A DNA stretch of 64,000 bases, from NCBI RefSeq assembly GCF_008107625.1, contig NZ_SDKK01000010.1:1-64000 (forward strand), written 5' to 3'. This document shows, in pieces, positions 18,317 to 27,966 of the stretch. How positions within the stretch are numbered: the stretch's first letter is position 1; the number at the start of each line of letters is the position of its first letter. The notes under the pieces were generated by a model that did no database searches, was not told the DNA's origin, and worked only from the letters and a program-made list of their open reading frames with translations. Made by a program: the position numbers and the translations under genes. The DNA comes from Zoogloea oleivorans. Its GTDB lineage: Bacteria > Pseudomonadota > Gammaproteobacteria > Burkholderiales > Rhodocyclaceae.

Positions 18317-19036
18317 ATGACGCTGCATGCCCCCCATTCCATTCCCGACGCCGTCTTCGAGCACGCCCGTGCCGCCTTCGCCACTGCCGGGCAGACCCTG
18401 CAGAACGTGCGCCGGGACTTTCCCGAATGGCACCGGGGCCGGCCGCGCTACGCCCTGTGGGCGCTGGACGTGGACGTGGCGCCGGTACGCGAGGCGGTGG
18501 CCGGCGCCACGTGGCATCTGGACGGTTATCTCCTCGACGACTATCGCCGCCAGCCGCACATCACCCTGGCCCTGTGCGGCTTTCCGAGCAACTCGCCACA
18601 ACATGCGGATGACTTTGGTCCTGCCGCCCTCTGCGCCCAGGTGGCCGCCCTGCAGGCACAGGCCCCGGCGCCCTTCACGGTGGAGATCGGCCAGTTGGCC
18701 AGCTTCAGCTCGGCGCCCTTCCTGGCGGCGCGGGACGTGGACGGTGGCATCGGCAAGCTGCGCAGCGCCCTCACCGGCGCCTCGTCCGAACCCGGCGGCC
18801 CCTACACGCCCCACGTGACGGTCGGGTTGTATGGCGGGGCCTGGCCCACGGCCGACGTCCAGTCCCGGCTCGATGGATTCGACCGCCATCCAGCCATCCA
18901 CTGCCATATCGAACGACTCAGCCTGATGAGCTACGCCGCACCGGAAATCGGCGGCCCGCTGGCAACCCTCGCCGATTTCTGCCTGGTCACCCGACAACTC
19001 GTGTGGGCGGCAGGCAGGCCACTCGCCGGCTTTTGA
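18317..19036 (+). CDS. 2H phosphoesterase / 2'-5' RNA ligase-like protein
   Basis: 239 residues. Two HxT/Sx motifs are present, PHITLALCGF and PHVTVGLYGG, about 100 residues apart as in the two-histidine phosphoesterase fold shared with LigT/ThpR and YjcG-like proteins. Predicted to act on 2',3'-cyclic or 2'-5' phosphodiester bonds in RNA or nucleotides; the exact substrate cannot be read from sequence. Start ATG at 18317 has AGGAG 5 bases ahead. The gene stands alone, divergent from the CorC-like gene. Confidence 0.82.
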   Translation: MTLHAPHSIPDAVFEHARAAFATAGQTLQNVRRDFPEWHRGRPRYALWALDVDVAPVREAVAGATWHLDGYLLDDYRRQPHITLALCGFPSNSPQHADDFGPAALCAQVAALQAQAPAPFTVEIGQLASFSSAPFLAARDVDGGIGKLRSALTGASSEPGGPYTPHVTVGLYGGAWPTADVQSRLDGFDRHPAIHCHIERLSLMSYAAPEIGGPLATLADFCLVTRQLVWAAGRPLAGF

Positions 19037-19057
19037 CCTGGAACGCCGGCCAGTGCC

Positions 19058-19074
19058 ATCAAAAAATTTTTGAT
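19058..19074. other. AT-rich perfect inverted repeat
   Basis: ATCAAAAAATTTTTGAT, in a GC-rich setting, 22 bp after the 2H-phosphoesterase gene and 89 bp ahead of the flavin oxidoreductase. It has no GC stem, so it is unlikely to be an intrinsic terminator; it could be an operator for the downstream gene. Confidence 0.35.
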
Positions 19075-19162
19075 AGCGCATCAACAGGCAGCCCCATTAC
19101 CAACTCGACCGTCCATCCTTAAACTTGGACCGATACGCCACGCCACCACCCGGAGCCCGTCC

Positions 19163-20275
19163 ATGAGCCAACTGTTTTCGCCTTTCTCCATCGGCCAGCT
19201 AAGCCTCAGGAACCGCATCGTGATCGCCCCGATGTGCCAGTACTCGGCCGACAACGGCCTGGCGACCGACTGGCACCTGATCCACCTCGGCCATCTGGCC
19301 CTGTCCGGCGCCGGCCTGCTGATCCTCGAAGCCACCGCCGTCGAACCCGAGGGGCGCATTTCCCCGGCCGACCTGGGCCTGTGGTCGGACGCCACCGAAG
19401 CGGCCCTCGGCAACACCCTCGCCTCGGTACGCAAGTATTCGTCGATGCCCATCGCCATCCAGCTTGCCCACGCCGGCCGCAAGGCCTCAAGCCACGTGCC
19501 CTGGGAAGGCGGCCAGCTGATTCCGCCCGACCAGGGCGGCTGGCAGCCCTTTGCCCCGTCGGCCGAACGCTACAGCCCGGATGAGGCGCCACCGCTCGCC
19601 CTCGACCGCGAAGGCCTCGCCCGAGTGCGCGACGCCTTCGTCAGTGCCGCCTGGCGCGCCCACCGCATCGGCCTCGACGCCATCGAAATCCACGGCGCCC
19701 ACGGCTACCTGCTGCACCAGTTCCTGTCGCCCCTCTCCAACACCCGCACGGACGAATACGGCGGCTCGCTGGAGAACCGCATGCGCTTTCCGCTGGAAGT
19801 CTTCGACGCGGTGCGCGCCGCGGTGCCGACCACCATGCCGGTGGGCATGCGCATCTCGGCCACCGATTGGGTCGAGGGCGGCTGGGATCTGGAGCAAAGC
19901 GTCGTTTTTGCGCGGGCACTGGAGCAGCGGGCCTGCAGCTTCATCCACGTGTCGAGCGGCGGCCTGTCGCCGCTGCAGCAGATTCCCGTGGGCCCGAACT
20001 ACCAGGTGCCGCTGGCCGAACGCATCCGCCACGAAACCGACCTGCCGGTGATCGCCGTCGGGCTGGTGACCGAAGCCGCCCAGGCCGAAGCCATCGTCGC
20101 CGAAGGCCGTGCCGACATGGTCGCGCTGGCCCGCGGCATTCTCTTCGACCCGCGCTGGCCCTGGCATGCGGCGGCAGAACTCGGCGCCCAGGTGGATGCC
20201 CCGCCCCAGTACTGGCGCTCGCAACCGCGGGATCAGAAGGCCCTGTTCGGTGCCGCCCGCATTGGCCAGCGCTGA
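19163..20275 (+). CDS. Old-yellow-enzyme family NADH:flavin oxidoreductase (YqjM/NamA type)
   Basis: About 370 residues, FMN-binding TIM barrel. It starts MSQLFSPFSIGQLSLRNRIV and contains IAPMCQYSADNG, whose Cys tunes the flavin in YqjM-type enzymes, plus IEIHGAHGYLLHQFLSPLSN with the substrate-binding His, the TDEYGGSLENR signature and the phosphate site MVALARGILFDPRWPWHAA. Expected to reduce activated alkenes (enones, nitro compounds) with NAD(P)H. The ATG at 19163 is preferred to an upstream in-frame ATG because homologues begin with this LFSPF segment. Confidence 0.9.
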   Translation: MSQLFSPFSIGQLSLRNRIVIAPMCQYSADNGLATDWHLIHLGHLALSGAGLLILEATAVEPEGRISPADLGLWSDATEAALGNTLASVRKYSSMPIAIQLAHAGRKASSHVPWEGGQLIPPDQGGWQPFAPSAERYSPDEAPPLALDREGLARVRDAFVSAAWRAHRIGLDAIEIHGAHGYLLHQFLSPLSNTRTDEYGGSLENRMRFPLEVFDAVRAAVPTTMPVGMRISATDWVEGGWDLEQSVVFARALEQRACSFIHVSSGGLSPLQQIPVGPNYQVPLAERIRHETDLPVIAVGLVTEAAQAEAIVAEGRADMVALARGILFDPRWPWHAAAELGAQVDAPPQYWRSQPRDQKALFGAARIGQR

Positions 20276-20344
20276 AAAAGGACAGACATGAACGAGACCC
20301 GCGTACTCATCCTGGCGGGCAGAAGATAAAAATCCGCTGCAGAC

Positions 20345-20372
20345 TGTAAGAAACCGGGACGGGCAGCGTCTA
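20345..20372 (+). promoter_or_regulatory. Possible ECF-sigma promoter of the thioredoxin-like/CcdA pair
   Basis: TGTAAG (20345-20350), a 16-bp spacer and CGTCTA (20367-20372) resemble the GTAA-type -35 and CGTC-type -10 of group IV (ECF) sigma promoters. It is 50 bp ahead of the thioredoxin-like start codon. No sigma factor is encoded in this window. Confidence 0.4.
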
Positions 20373-20422
20373 AGGAATACACGCAATCAATGCGTTTCTT
20401 CCTACCCGCCCCGGAGCCCGTC

Positions 20423-20806
20423 ATGAACACCCTGCAACGCCTCACCACCAGCATCGCCCTTCTGCTGTGCATGGGCGCCGCCCACGCACTGGAAATTCAG
20501 CCCTACACCCCGGCCGCCCTCGCCGATGCGCAGAAGGCCGGCCAGCCGGTGGCGCTCCACTTCCACGCCAGCTGGTGTCCGACCTGCCGCGCCCAGGAGA
20601 AAGTCTTCAACGCGCTCAAGCCGGACACCACCCTGGCCCTTCCGCTGCTCGTCGTCGATTACGACAAGGAACGCGCGCTCAAGCAAAAGCTCAAGGTGCA
20701 CACCCAGTCGACGGTGATCGTCTATCGCGGCGACAAGGAAACCGCCCGCGTCGCTGGCGAGACCGATCCGGCCAAGCTCAAGGCCGCGCTGCAGTCGGCC
20801 CTCTGA
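20423..20806 (+). CDS. Exported thioredoxin-like protein
   Basis: 127 residues. A signal peptide (about 1-23, MNTLQRLTTSIALLLCMGAA) is followed by a compact thioredoxin fold with the active site WCPTC and the conserved cis-Pro region (VHTQSTVIVYRG, where the usual Pro is replaced by Ser-Thr). It should act as a periplasmic disulfide reductant. The next gene, 11 bp downstream, is a CcdA-type electron carrier, so the two resemble a split DsbD: CcdA passes cytosolic thioredoxin electrons to this protein. A possible ECF promoter precedes it, suggesting stress control. Confidence 0.85.
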   Translation: MNTLQRLTTSIALLLCMGAAHALEIQPYTPAALADAQKAGQPVALHFHASWCPTCRAQEKVFNALKPDTTLALPLLVVDYDKERALKQKLKVHTQSTVIVYRGDKETARVAGETDPAKLKAALQSAL

Positions 20807-20817
20807 GGCAGGCCGCC

Positions 20818-21552
20818 ATGAACGAAACGCTATCCCTGTCCCATCTCGGGCTGAGCCTTGTCGCCGGCAGCCTGACAACCCTCTCGCCCTGCGTATTTCC
20901 GATTCTGCCACTGGTCGTCGGCGGCGCCGTGCAGGCCAACCGGCTGGCGCCGGTAGCAATGGGCATCGGCATGGCGACGTCGTTTGCACTGATCGGCCTG
21001 CTGCTCGGCGCCCTTGGCCCGGCCCTCGGCATCGACAGTCAGAGTGTGCGGACTTTCGGTGGGGTGATGCTGGTGGCTTTCGCTGCGGTGATGCTGATCC
21101 CGGCCTTGAGCCGGCGCTTCACCGAACTGATGTTGCCGATTGCCTCGTCGGCCAATGCGGCGTCGAGCCGGCTCGATGGCGGCTCGCTCGGCGGCGCCTT
21201 TTTGCTGGGCGGATTGCTCGGCCTGATCTGGAGCCCCTGCTCCGGCCCCCTCCTCGCCTCGGCCCTGACACTGGTGGCCAGTGACGGCGGTGCCGGCAAG
21301 GGCGCGCTGATCCTCGGTCTGTTCGGCACCGGCGCAGCACTGCCGCTGGTGGCCGTGGCCTACGCCTCACGCAGCGGTTTCGCCAAGGCCAGGGGCTGGG
21401 TGCTGACGCGCGTCGAAACCGTGAAAAAGGGACTCGGCGTGCTGATTGGCCTCACCGGCCTGGCCATCCTCACGGGTGGGGACAAGTGGCTGGAGACCCG
21501 GCTGGTCAATGTGCTGCCCGACGCCTGGGTCAATTTGACCACGCTGTTCTGA
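20818..21552 (+). CDS. CcdA/DsbD-type transmembrane thiol-electron transporter
   Basis: About 244 residues with six hydrophobic helices. Two Cys-Pro-type redox motifs appear, SPCVFPILPLVVGG near residue 20 and WSPCSGPLLASAL near 140, the hallmark of the CcdA/DsbD membrane domain that moves reducing equivalents from cytoplasm to periplasm. Its partner is presumably the exported thioredoxin-like protein encoded immediately upstream. It could serve cytochrome c maturation or repair of oxidised periplasmic thiols; no ccm genes are nearby, which slightly favours repair. Confidence 0.85.
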   Translation: MNETLSLSHLGLSLVAGSLTTLSPCVFPILPLVVGGAVQANRLAPVAMGIGMATSFALIGLLLGALGPALGIDSQSVRTFGGVMLVAFAAVMLIPALSRRFTELMLPIASSANAASSRLDGGSLGGAFLLGGLLGLIWSPCSGPLLASALTLVASDGGAGKGALILGLFGTGAALPLVAVAYASRSGFAKARGWVLTRVETVKKGLGVLIGLTGLAILTGGDKWLETRLVNVLPDAWVNLTTLF

Positions 21553-21592
21553 GGGAGCCCTTTACGAGCCCCCTCAGCCCGCGGTCGGCCGC

Positions 21593-23023
21593 TTATTCGC
21601 CGTAACCGATGATCGCCTTCACTTCGAGGAACTCCTCGATGCCGAAGGCGCCCCACTCGCGACCAAGACCGGACTGCTTGTAACCGCCGAAGGGGCCGGC
21701 CAGATCCAGCTGCGCGCCGTTGAGATGCACATTGCCGGTGCGCAAACGCCGCGCCACGGCCCGGGCACGGCCCAGGTCCGCCGATGACACGTAGCCCGAC
21801 AGGCCATACACCGTATCGTTGGCGATGCGGATGGCGTCGTCCTCATCCTTGTAGGTGAGGATGGACAGCACCGGACCGAAGATTTCTTCACGGGAGATGG
21901 TCATCTCCGGCGTCACGCGGCTGAAGATCGTCGGGCGCGTATAGAAACCGCGCTCGATGCCTTCCGGCCGGCCGGGGCCGCCAGCCACCACTTTGGCGCC
22001 CTCGGCGATGCCGGTGGCGATGAGTTCCTGCACCCGCCTGAACTGGGCCGCGTTGGCCAACGGGCCCATGGTGGTGCCGTCGGCCAGCGGGTCGCCAACG
22101 ACAACGCGGGCCAGCGTGGCGGCGGCGATCGCTTCGACTTCGTCGAGCCGGTTCTCGGGCACCAGCATGCGCGAGGGCGCGTTGCAGTTCTGGCCGCTGT
22201 TGGTCAGCAGGGTCAGCACGCCAACCTTCACCATCTTTGCGAAGTCGGCGTCGTCGAGGAGGATGTTGGCCGACTTGCCGCCAAGTTCCAGTGCCACTTT
22301 CTTGACCGTGTCGGCGGCCGCCTGCATGACCAGCTTGCCGGCCCGGGTGGAGCCGGTGAAGGACATCATGTCCACGTCCGGATGGCTGGAGAGCGGCGCG
22401 CCAACACCAGGGCCATCACCGTTCACCAGGTTGAAGACCCCCGCCGGCACACCGGCTGCGTGGAGAATTTCGGCCAGGATGACGGCCGAGAAAGGTGCCA
22501 GCTCGCTGGGCTTGAGGACCATCGTGCAGCCGGCGGCCAGCGCCGGGGCGATCTTGCAGGCCATCTGGTTGGCCGGCCAGTTCCATGGCGTGATCAGCCC
22601 GCAAACACCAATCGGCTCGCGCACGATGAGGGTGCTGCCACGAGCAGTCTCGAAAGTGAAATCCTTCAGCGCGGTGGCCGCCATGTTGAAATGGGCCAAC
22701 CCCGAACCCACCTGACCTGTGCTGGCGAGGGCCTTGAAGGGCGCGCCCATCTCTTCGCAAATGGCCTCGGCCATGTCCTTGAAGCGCGCCTTGTAGGCGG
22801 CGCCGATGCGCGCCAGCAGGTCAAGACGCTCCTCCCGCGTGGTCAGCGAGAAAGACGGGAAGGCCGCGCGGGCAGCGGCCACGGCACGCTCCACGTCGGC
22901 AGCGCCGCCCATCGCGATGGAACCGGCGACGGCTTCGGTAGCCGGATTGATCACGTCCAGCCGGGCATTCCCTGCGGGCTCAACCCACTGGCCGTTGATG
23001 TAAAACTGGTGGTGATTGCGCAT
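21593..23023 (-). CDS. NAD(P)-dependent aldehyde dehydrogenase
   Basis: About 476 residues, ALDH superfamily. Catalytic Cys is in NSGQNCNAPSRML and the general-base Glu in KVALELGGKSANILL; the nucleotide-site signature FTGSTRAGKLV and the C-terminal FGGYKQSGLGREWGAFGIEE are present. It oxidises an aldehyde to the acid, but the substrate cannot be told from sequence and the gene stands alone. The ATG at 23023 gives MRNHHQFYINGQWVEP, the normal family start; an upstream in-frame extension would translate REP repeat DNA. Confidence 0.9.
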   Translation of the reverse strand: MRNHHQFYINGQWVEPAGNARLDVINPATEAVAGSIAMGGAADVERAVAAARAAFPSFSLTTREERLDLLARIGAAYKARFKDMAEAICEEMGAPFKALASTGQVGSGLAHFNMAATALKDFTFETARGSTLIVREPIGVCGLITPWNWPANQMACKIAPALAAGCTMVLKPSELAPFSAVILAEILHAAGVPAGVFNLVNGDGPGVGAPLSSHPDVDMMSFTGSTRAGKLVMQAAADTVKKVALELGGKSANILLDDADFAKMVKVGVLTLLTNSGQNCNAPSRMLVPENRLDEVEAIAAATLARVVVGDPLADGTTMGPLANAAQFRRVQELIATGIAEGAKVVAGGPGRPEGIERGFYTRPTIFSRVTPEMTISREEIFGPVLSILTYKDEDDAIRIANDTVYGLSGYVSSADLGRARAVARRLRTGNVHLNGAQLDLAGPFGGYKQSGLGREWGAFGIEEFLEVKAIIGYGE

Positions 23024-23105
23024 GCTCTCCGTCCTGTGTCTTGTTATGGGAAAAGAGACAAGGTACCGGAAACGGCAGGGCCTGAGGAGGTGGCTGGACG
23101 TGTGC

Positions 23106-23241
23106 TGTCGGACTGAAGTCCGACCCACAAAATCATAGCGCCCGAAAGACCAGACCTATCGGCCTGCGATGCTTCGAGTCGGACTGAAATCCGACCTACA
23201 AAACCGTAGCATCCTCGGTGGGTCGGACTTCAGTCCGACTC
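23106..23241. repeat. Three REP hairpins
   Basis: Single hairpins of the REP family lie at about 23106-23128 (GTCGGACTGAAGTCCGAC, then CCAC), 23178-23199 (a diverged copy with GAAATCC) and 23218-23239 (GTGG orientation). They occupy most of the gap between the aldehyde dehydrogenase and the lytic transglycosylase. Confidence 0.8.
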
Positions 23242-23248
23242 GGGCACT

Positions 23249-24193
23249 TCAGCTGCGGGCCACTTCAGCGTGGCGCGGCGCCCGGTAGAAGGCCATCACC
23301 CGGCGCACGTATTCCTGGGTTTCAGCGAAGGGCGGGACGCCCTTGTAGCGGGCCACATTGCCTTCACCCGCGTTGTAGGCGGCAGCGGCCAGGGACACGT
23401 CGCCGTTGAAAAGCTTGAGGAGCACGCGCAGGTAAGCCAGGCCGCCGCGGATGTTCTGCTCCGGATCGAGGGCATCGCGCACGCCAAAGCGTTCAGCGGT
23501 ATCGGGGATCAGCTGCATCAGGCCGAGGGCGTTTTTCGGCGAGCGGGCGGTGGCATCGAAATTGGATTCGGTACGCACGATGGCCAGCGCCAGACGCGGG
23601 TCGATGCTGAAGCGCGGGGCCAGCTTCTGGACCATCTGGGCATGGCGACGCTTGTCGGCGGGCAACGCCTTGACGAAGCGGTCGACCACTTCCTGCGGCA
23701 CCGCTTCGCCGCTGTCCGCCGCCGCCATCAGCACGGCCGGGGCCTTGCCGGTGACGAGGCAGTCGGGCAGCTTTTCGGCGGAGGCCATCGCCACAACCAG
23801 GCTCTGGGCCTTCTCATGGCCGCGCTGGGCGGCAATGGCCAGCAGGGTCGAGCCGATCTGGTTGTCGCGGGCCACGCCCTGCCCGCTCAGGTACAGGCGG
23901 CCGAGGCGGTACTGGCCTTCGACACTGCCATCGCGGGCGGCGGCGCAATAGCTGGCGGCGGCAATTCCGGGCTGGCGATTGACTTCGGCCTGATAACCGC
24001 TTTCCAGCAAGCGTGCGAGGGCCGGCGGCTCGTCACTCCATTCCGGCGCTTCAAGCTGGCCGGCGTCCCGCGTGGCCGCCTGGGCACCCATGGCGCACAG
24101 GGCCAAAAGTGCGACAGCAGCATGACGAAAACGACGGGACAGGAAGGAAGCGCTCATCGGGTGCGGGACCGTATGGAAAATCAGTACCCGCAT
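23249..24193 (-). CDS. Lytic transglycosylase with Sel1-like repeats
   Basis: About 314 residues. An N-terminal hydrophobic signal (AAVALLALCAMGAQAA) precedes a Sel1/TPR-like segment (EGQYRLGRLYLSGQGVARDN) and a C-terminal SLT (goose-lysozyme-like) domain: catalytic Glu in VRTESNFDATARSPKNALG, then LMQLIPDTAERFGV and VSLAAAAYNAGEGNV. It cleaves peptidoglycan glycan strands in the periplasm. I chose the ATG at 24193 because AAGGA lies 7 bases ahead; the ATG at 24157 would give a tidier signal peptide but has no ribosome site. Confidence 0.87.
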   Translation of the reverse strand: MRVLIFHTVPHPMSASFLSRRFRHAAVALLALCAMGAQAATRDAGQLEAPEWSDEPPALARLLESGYQAEVNRQPGIAAASYCAAARDGSVEGQYRLGRLYLSGQGVARDNQIGSTLLAIAAQRGHEKAQSLVVAMASAEKLPDCLVTGKAPAVLMAAADSGEAVPQEVVDRFVKALPADKRRHAQMVQKLAPRFSIDPRLALAIVRTESNFDATARSPKNALGLMQLIPDTAERFGVRDALDPEQNIRGGLAYLRVLLKLFNGDVSLAAAAYNAGEGNVARYKGVPPFAETQEYVRRVMAFYRAPRHAEVARS

Positions 24194-24320
24194 GATGCAG
24201 TCCTTCATGCGGCAAGGCCGTGATGCACTCGCCACTCAAGGCCGAAAAGAACACGCGGCAACCGTCAATTAGCAGAAAATGCGATGAAATTCACAATGGC
24301 GGCAGTGCCGCAGCCGAAGC

Positions 24321-25490
24321 ATGGACGCACTGTCGACTCTCCAGTCTCCCCTTGTGCTGACAATCGCCGTGCTCGGACTTGGCCTCCTGGGTGCGGCGCT
24401 GGCGGCCATTGCCAAGCTCCGGCGCACCCAGGAGGAAATGCGGATCAGCAAGGAGTTCTTCCAGAGCACCTTCGAATCCGCAGCGGTCGGCATGGCGGTC
24501 GCAGACCAGGGCGGGCACTACATCAAGGTCAATCGGGCGATGTGCAATTTCGTCGGCTATTCCGAAGCGGAACTCCTCGGCATGAGCTACCACGACGTCA
24601 CCCACCCGGACGACCTGAAAGAGAACGTGCAGGCGCGGGCGCGCCTCCTCAGCGGAGAGCTGCCCACGTTCCATCAGGAGAAACGCTACGTCCGCAAGGA
24701 CGGGCAGATCGTGTGGGCGTTGATGGTGGCCTCCCAGGTGCTCGACCGGAACGGCAGGGTCGCCTATTCCGTCGGACAGATGCTCAACATCGAGCCACAG
24801 AAAAAGGTCGAGCGGGACCTGCTCGAATCGCGCCGCCAACTGCGCGAACTGTCGTCGCACCAGACCACCCTGCTCGAAGAGGAGCGCAAGCATATCGCCC
24901 GGGAAATCCATGACGAGCTCGGCCAGCGCCTGACCGCCCTGAAGATGGAAATCTCGCTGCTGCGCCTGTGCTTCGGCAATAACCCGGAGCTGTTCCGGAT
25001 CGCCGAGGAAATGCGTTCACTGGCCGACAGCACCATTGACGTGGTGCGGCAGGTCGCCAGCAATCTGCGCCCGGCAGCCCTCGACCTGGGGCTGGTGCCA
25101 GCCATCGAGTGGCTCGCCGAAGACCTGCAGCTCCGCTCGGAAATAAGCTGCCAGCTGGAGATCGGCAACGAAGAATTCATCATGGACGAAACCCAGGCCA
25201 CGGTTGCGTTCCGGGTGGTCCAGGAATCCCTGACCAATATCGCCCGTCATTCCGGGGCCAGCGAAGTCCATATCGCCCTGTGGGATGGCGATGCCCAGCT
25301 CCACTTGCGCATCCATGACAACGGGTGCGGATTCAACCCGGTCACCGCCAGCAAACAGGAAAGCTTCGGGCTCCTCGGCATGCGGGAACGGGTTCTGGCC
25401 ATGGGAGGCACCCTGCAACTCGACAGTACGCCGGGCCAGGGCACCACTGTTTCCATTCAAATGCCGCTCCAGGAGAATGACAGGAAATGA
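24321..25490 (+). CDS. PAS-domain sensor histidine kinase, NarL type
   Basis: 389 residues. One N-terminal membrane helix (about 10-32) is followed by a PAS domain (about 43-160; FQSTFESAAVGMAVADQGG, YVRKDGQIVWALMV), a HisKA_3 dimerisation domain with the phospho-acceptor His near 197 (REIHDELGQRL), and a HATPase_c domain (N-box VVQESLTNIARHSGASEV, G-box IHDNGCGF and GLLGMRERV). It phosphorylates the response regulator whose gene overlaps its last codons. The PAS domain shows no obvious haem or flavin ligand, so the signal is unknown; its neighbours suggest oxygen, redox or metabolic input. Confidence 0.92.
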   Translation: MDALSTLQSPLVLTIAVLGLGLLGAALAAIAKLRRTQEEMRISKEFFQSTFESAAVGMAVADQGGHYIKVNRAMCNFVGYSEAELLGMSYHDVTHPDDLKENVQARARLLSGELPTFHQEKRYVRKDGQIVWALMVASQVLDRNGRVAYSVGQMLNIEPQKKVERDLLESRRQLRELSSHQTTLLEEERKHIAREIHDELGQRLTALKMEISLLRLCFGNNPELFRIAEEMRSLADSTIDVVRQVASNLRPAALDLGLVPAIEWLAEDLQLRSEISCQLEIGNEEFIMDETQATVAFRVVQESLTNIARHSGASEVHIALWDGDAQLHLRIHDNGCGFNPVTASKQESFGLLGMRERVLAMGGTLQLDSTPGQGTTVSIQMPLQENDRK

Positions 25491-26119
25491 TCCGGATCCT
25501 GATTGCCGACGACCACGCCATCGTGCGCAGCGGCCTGAAGCAAATCTTCGCGACCACCCTGGACATCTGTGTGGTGGGGGAAGCCACACGGGGCGAGGAT
25601 ATTCCGGAGCAGCTCAAGGACCGGCAAGTCGATCTGCTCCTGCTCGACATGGCGATGCCCGGCCTGGCCGGTATCGAGCTCATTCGCACACTGCGCATGC
25701 AGCAAGGCGAGATTCCGATCCTCGTGCTGTCGATGCACAACGAGGGGCAGATCGTGGCCCGGGCGCTGAAGGCCGGCGCAAACGGCTATGTCACCAAGGG
25801 CAGCGAACCGGAAGTGCTGCTCGAGGGCATACGCAGGGTAGCCAGAGGAGGAAAGTTCATCGACCCGGCCCTGAAGGACGCGATGAACAGTGACGTCGGC
25901 AAGCATTCGACGCCCACCCACCCAGCCCTTTCCGAACGGGAACGGCAGGTTCTCGAAGGCATTGCCGCGGGGCAATCCCTTGGTGACATCGCCGACCGCC
26001 TCCACCTGAGCCCTAAAACCGTCAGCACCCACAAGATGCGCCTGATGGACAAGCTGTGCATCGACAACAACGCAGACCTCATTCGCTACGCCATTCGTCA
26101 TGACCTGACCAACCGCTGA
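25487..26119 (+). CDS. Response regulator, NarL/FixJ family
   Basis: 210 residues. Receiver domain with the acidic pair (IADDH) and phospho-acceptor Asp near 54 (LLLLDMAMPG), Lys in YVTKGS, then a C-terminal LuxR-type helix-turn-helix (LSERERQVLEGIAAGQSLGD, LSPKTVSTHKMRLMDKL). Start and upstream stop overlap as ATGA, so kinase and regulator are translationally coupled. Targets are unknown; the chemoreceptor and c-di-GMP genes downstream on the same strand are plausible. Confidence 0.93.
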   Translation: MIRILIADDHAIVRSGLKQIFATTLDICVVGEATRGEDIPEQLKDRQVDLLLLDMAMPGLAGIELIRTLRMQQGEIPILVLSMHNEGQIVARALKAGANGYVTKGSEPEVLLEGIRRVARGGKFIDPALKDAMNSDVGKHSTPTHPALSERERQVLEGIAAGQSLGDIADRLHLSPKTVSTHKMRLMDKLCIDNNADLIRYAIRHDLTNR

Positions 26120-26317
26120 CCCGGCCCTCCGGGAGCGATTCAGGAAATCCTGACATACACCCCCATAAAAGATTGTTATCGTCACTGGCCGAGCCCTGCC
26201 CACGCAACAGCAGGACAGACCCGGGATATTTGCCTCCGCACTTTCCCCAATCGCCGGACATGACGATTCGGATGCCTGCCGAAATGAATCGCCATGCCCG
26301 CTTCCGCAGGAAATGCC

Positions 26318-27934
26318 GTGAAGATCAATCAACCCGTCACTCAACGCGAAGTCCCCTTTCCCCCAGGTCGCTACCTGGTTTCGAAGACCGATCTGAAAGG
26401 GATCATCACCCACGCCAACGATGCCTTTGTGGACATCAGCGGCTTCAGCCGTGACGAGCTGATCGGCAGCGCCCACAACATGGTGCGCCACCCGGACATG
26501 CCCCAGGAGGCCTTCGCCGACCTGTGGAGCACGATCAAGAGCGGGCTTCCGTGGCACGGACTGGTCAAGAACCGCTGCAAGAACGGGGATTATTACTGGG
26601 TCAAGGCCTTCGTCGTGCCCGTGCGCAAGGACGGCCGGGCCATCGGTTTCATGTCGGTACGCACCGAACCCGGTCGCGAGGAAGTGCGCAGCACCGAAGC
26701 CCTGTACCGGCAAGTGCGCGACAAACAGGCGCGCTTTCCGTCCATCAACCCCGGCCTGCTCGGACGCTTCTCCTTCAGCACGCGTCTGTGGGCCATCATG
26801 GGCGGGATGGCCCTGCTGTCGGCGGGCATCACGGTCGCCTCCTTCGCCGGCGGCCTGAGCCCTGACAAGGCCATGTTCGTCGGCGGTGCAGCCCTGCTCA
26901 GCACGCTGGCGGCCATTTCCGTCGGGATCTATTTTTCGTTGAAGTTCAATCGCCCCCTGTCACGGGTCACGGAATTCTTCAACCAGATCGCCGAAGGCAA
27001 TCTGACCAACCAAGTGGACGTCTCCAGCCGGGACGAAACCGGCCTGCTCTTCTGCCAGCTGGGCGGGATGCAGGTGCACTTGCTGGCCATGCTGGACGAC
27101 ATTGCCACGGCAGCGAATGCCATTGATACGCGCTGCCACAATCTCGACCGGCAGATCGAACAGGTCAGTGCGCAATCCACCCTGCAATACGACAGCGCCA
27201 AGAGCGTTGCCTCGGCCACCGAGCAATTGAGCGTTTCGGTGCGCGAAGTCGCCCACAGCGCCAACGACACCACCCGCGCGGCCCAACAGGCCCAGCAACT
27301 CATCGAGGCGGGCAACCAGCGAATCGGCCAGAGCGTCGAGATGACCCGGCGCGTCGTCGATGCCGTCGCCCAGTCGAGCGACACCATCAATGCCCTGTCG
27401 AGTGCCATCAACAAGATCGGCAGCATCACCCAGGTCATCACCGAAGTCGCCGGGCAGACCAATCTGCTGGCCCTCAATGCGGCCATCGAAGCCGCCCGCG
27501 CCGGCGAGCAGGGCCGCGGCTTTGCCGTCGTCGCCGACGAAGTGCGGACGCTCTCCGAACGCACCGCCTCGAGCACCCGGGACATCGCCGCCACGGTGGC
27601 CGAGATCCAGACCATCACCGCCCAGGCGGTAAGCGCCATGGCCTCGGCCCGTCAGGAAGTCGAAGCCACCATCATCCATCTGCAGGATGGCGCCGAGAGC
27701 CTCAACGGCGTGACCCGGGCCGCCGACGACGTGACCACGATGTCCCGCAACATCTCCGCCGCCACCGTCGAGCAAACCCAGGCCAGCGAAGACGTCGCCC
27801 GCAACATGGAACGCATTACCCAACTCATCGAAGGCAACCTGCAGGCAGCCCGCCAAGCCACCGCGGCCGCCAACGAGCTCCTCGACACCTCAGGCGACCT
27901 GAAGGCGATGATCGGGGGGTTCCGGATTCATTAA
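26318..27934 (+). CDS. Aer-like PAS methyl-accepting chemotaxis protein
   Basis: About 538 residues. An N-terminal PAS domain of the Aer type ([52 protein letters not shown]) probably binds FAD. Two membrane helices follow (about 160-210), then HAMP and a signalling domain with the hairpin tip [20 protein letters not shown] and [17 protein letters not shown]. Expected to steer aerotaxis or energy taxis. I chose the GTG at 26318 (AGGA 7 bases ahead), giving [14 protein letters not shown] as in Aer homologues, instead of an ATG 24 bases upstream without a ribosome site. Confidence 0.9.
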   Translation: MKINQPVTQREVPFPPGRYLVSKTDLKGIITHANDAFVDISGFSRDELIGSAHNMVRHPDMPQEAFADLWSTIKSGLPWHGLVKNRCKNGDYYWVKAFVVPVRKDGRAIGFMSVRTEPGREEVRSTEALYRQVRDKQARFPSINPGLLGRFSFSTRLWAIMGGMALLSAGITVASFAGGLSPDKAMFVGGAALLSTLAAISVGIYFSLKFNRPLSRVTEFFNQIAEGNLTNQVDVSSRDETGLLFCQLGGMQVHLLAMLDDIATAANAIDTRCHNLDRQIEQVSAQSTLQYDSAKSVASATEQLSVSVREVAHSANDTTRAAQQAQQLIEAGNQRIGQSVEMTRRVVDAVAQSSDTINALSSAINKIGSITQVITEVAGQTNLLALNAAIEAARAGEQGRGFAVVADEVRTLSERTASSTRDIAATVAEIQTITAQAVSAMASARQEVEATIIHLQDGAESLNGVTRAADDVTTMSRNISAATVEQTQASEDVARNMERITQLIEGNLQAARQATAAANELLDTSGDLKAMIGGFRIH

Positions 27935-27966
27935 CGGTGACAAGTACATCACCGAAGGACAAACGC

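Noticed and set aside
26120-26317. Sigma-28 flagellar promoter for the Aer-like gene
   Set aside because: TAAA and GCCGAG-like elements are present but separated by 18 bp instead of 15 and the -10 is incomplete.
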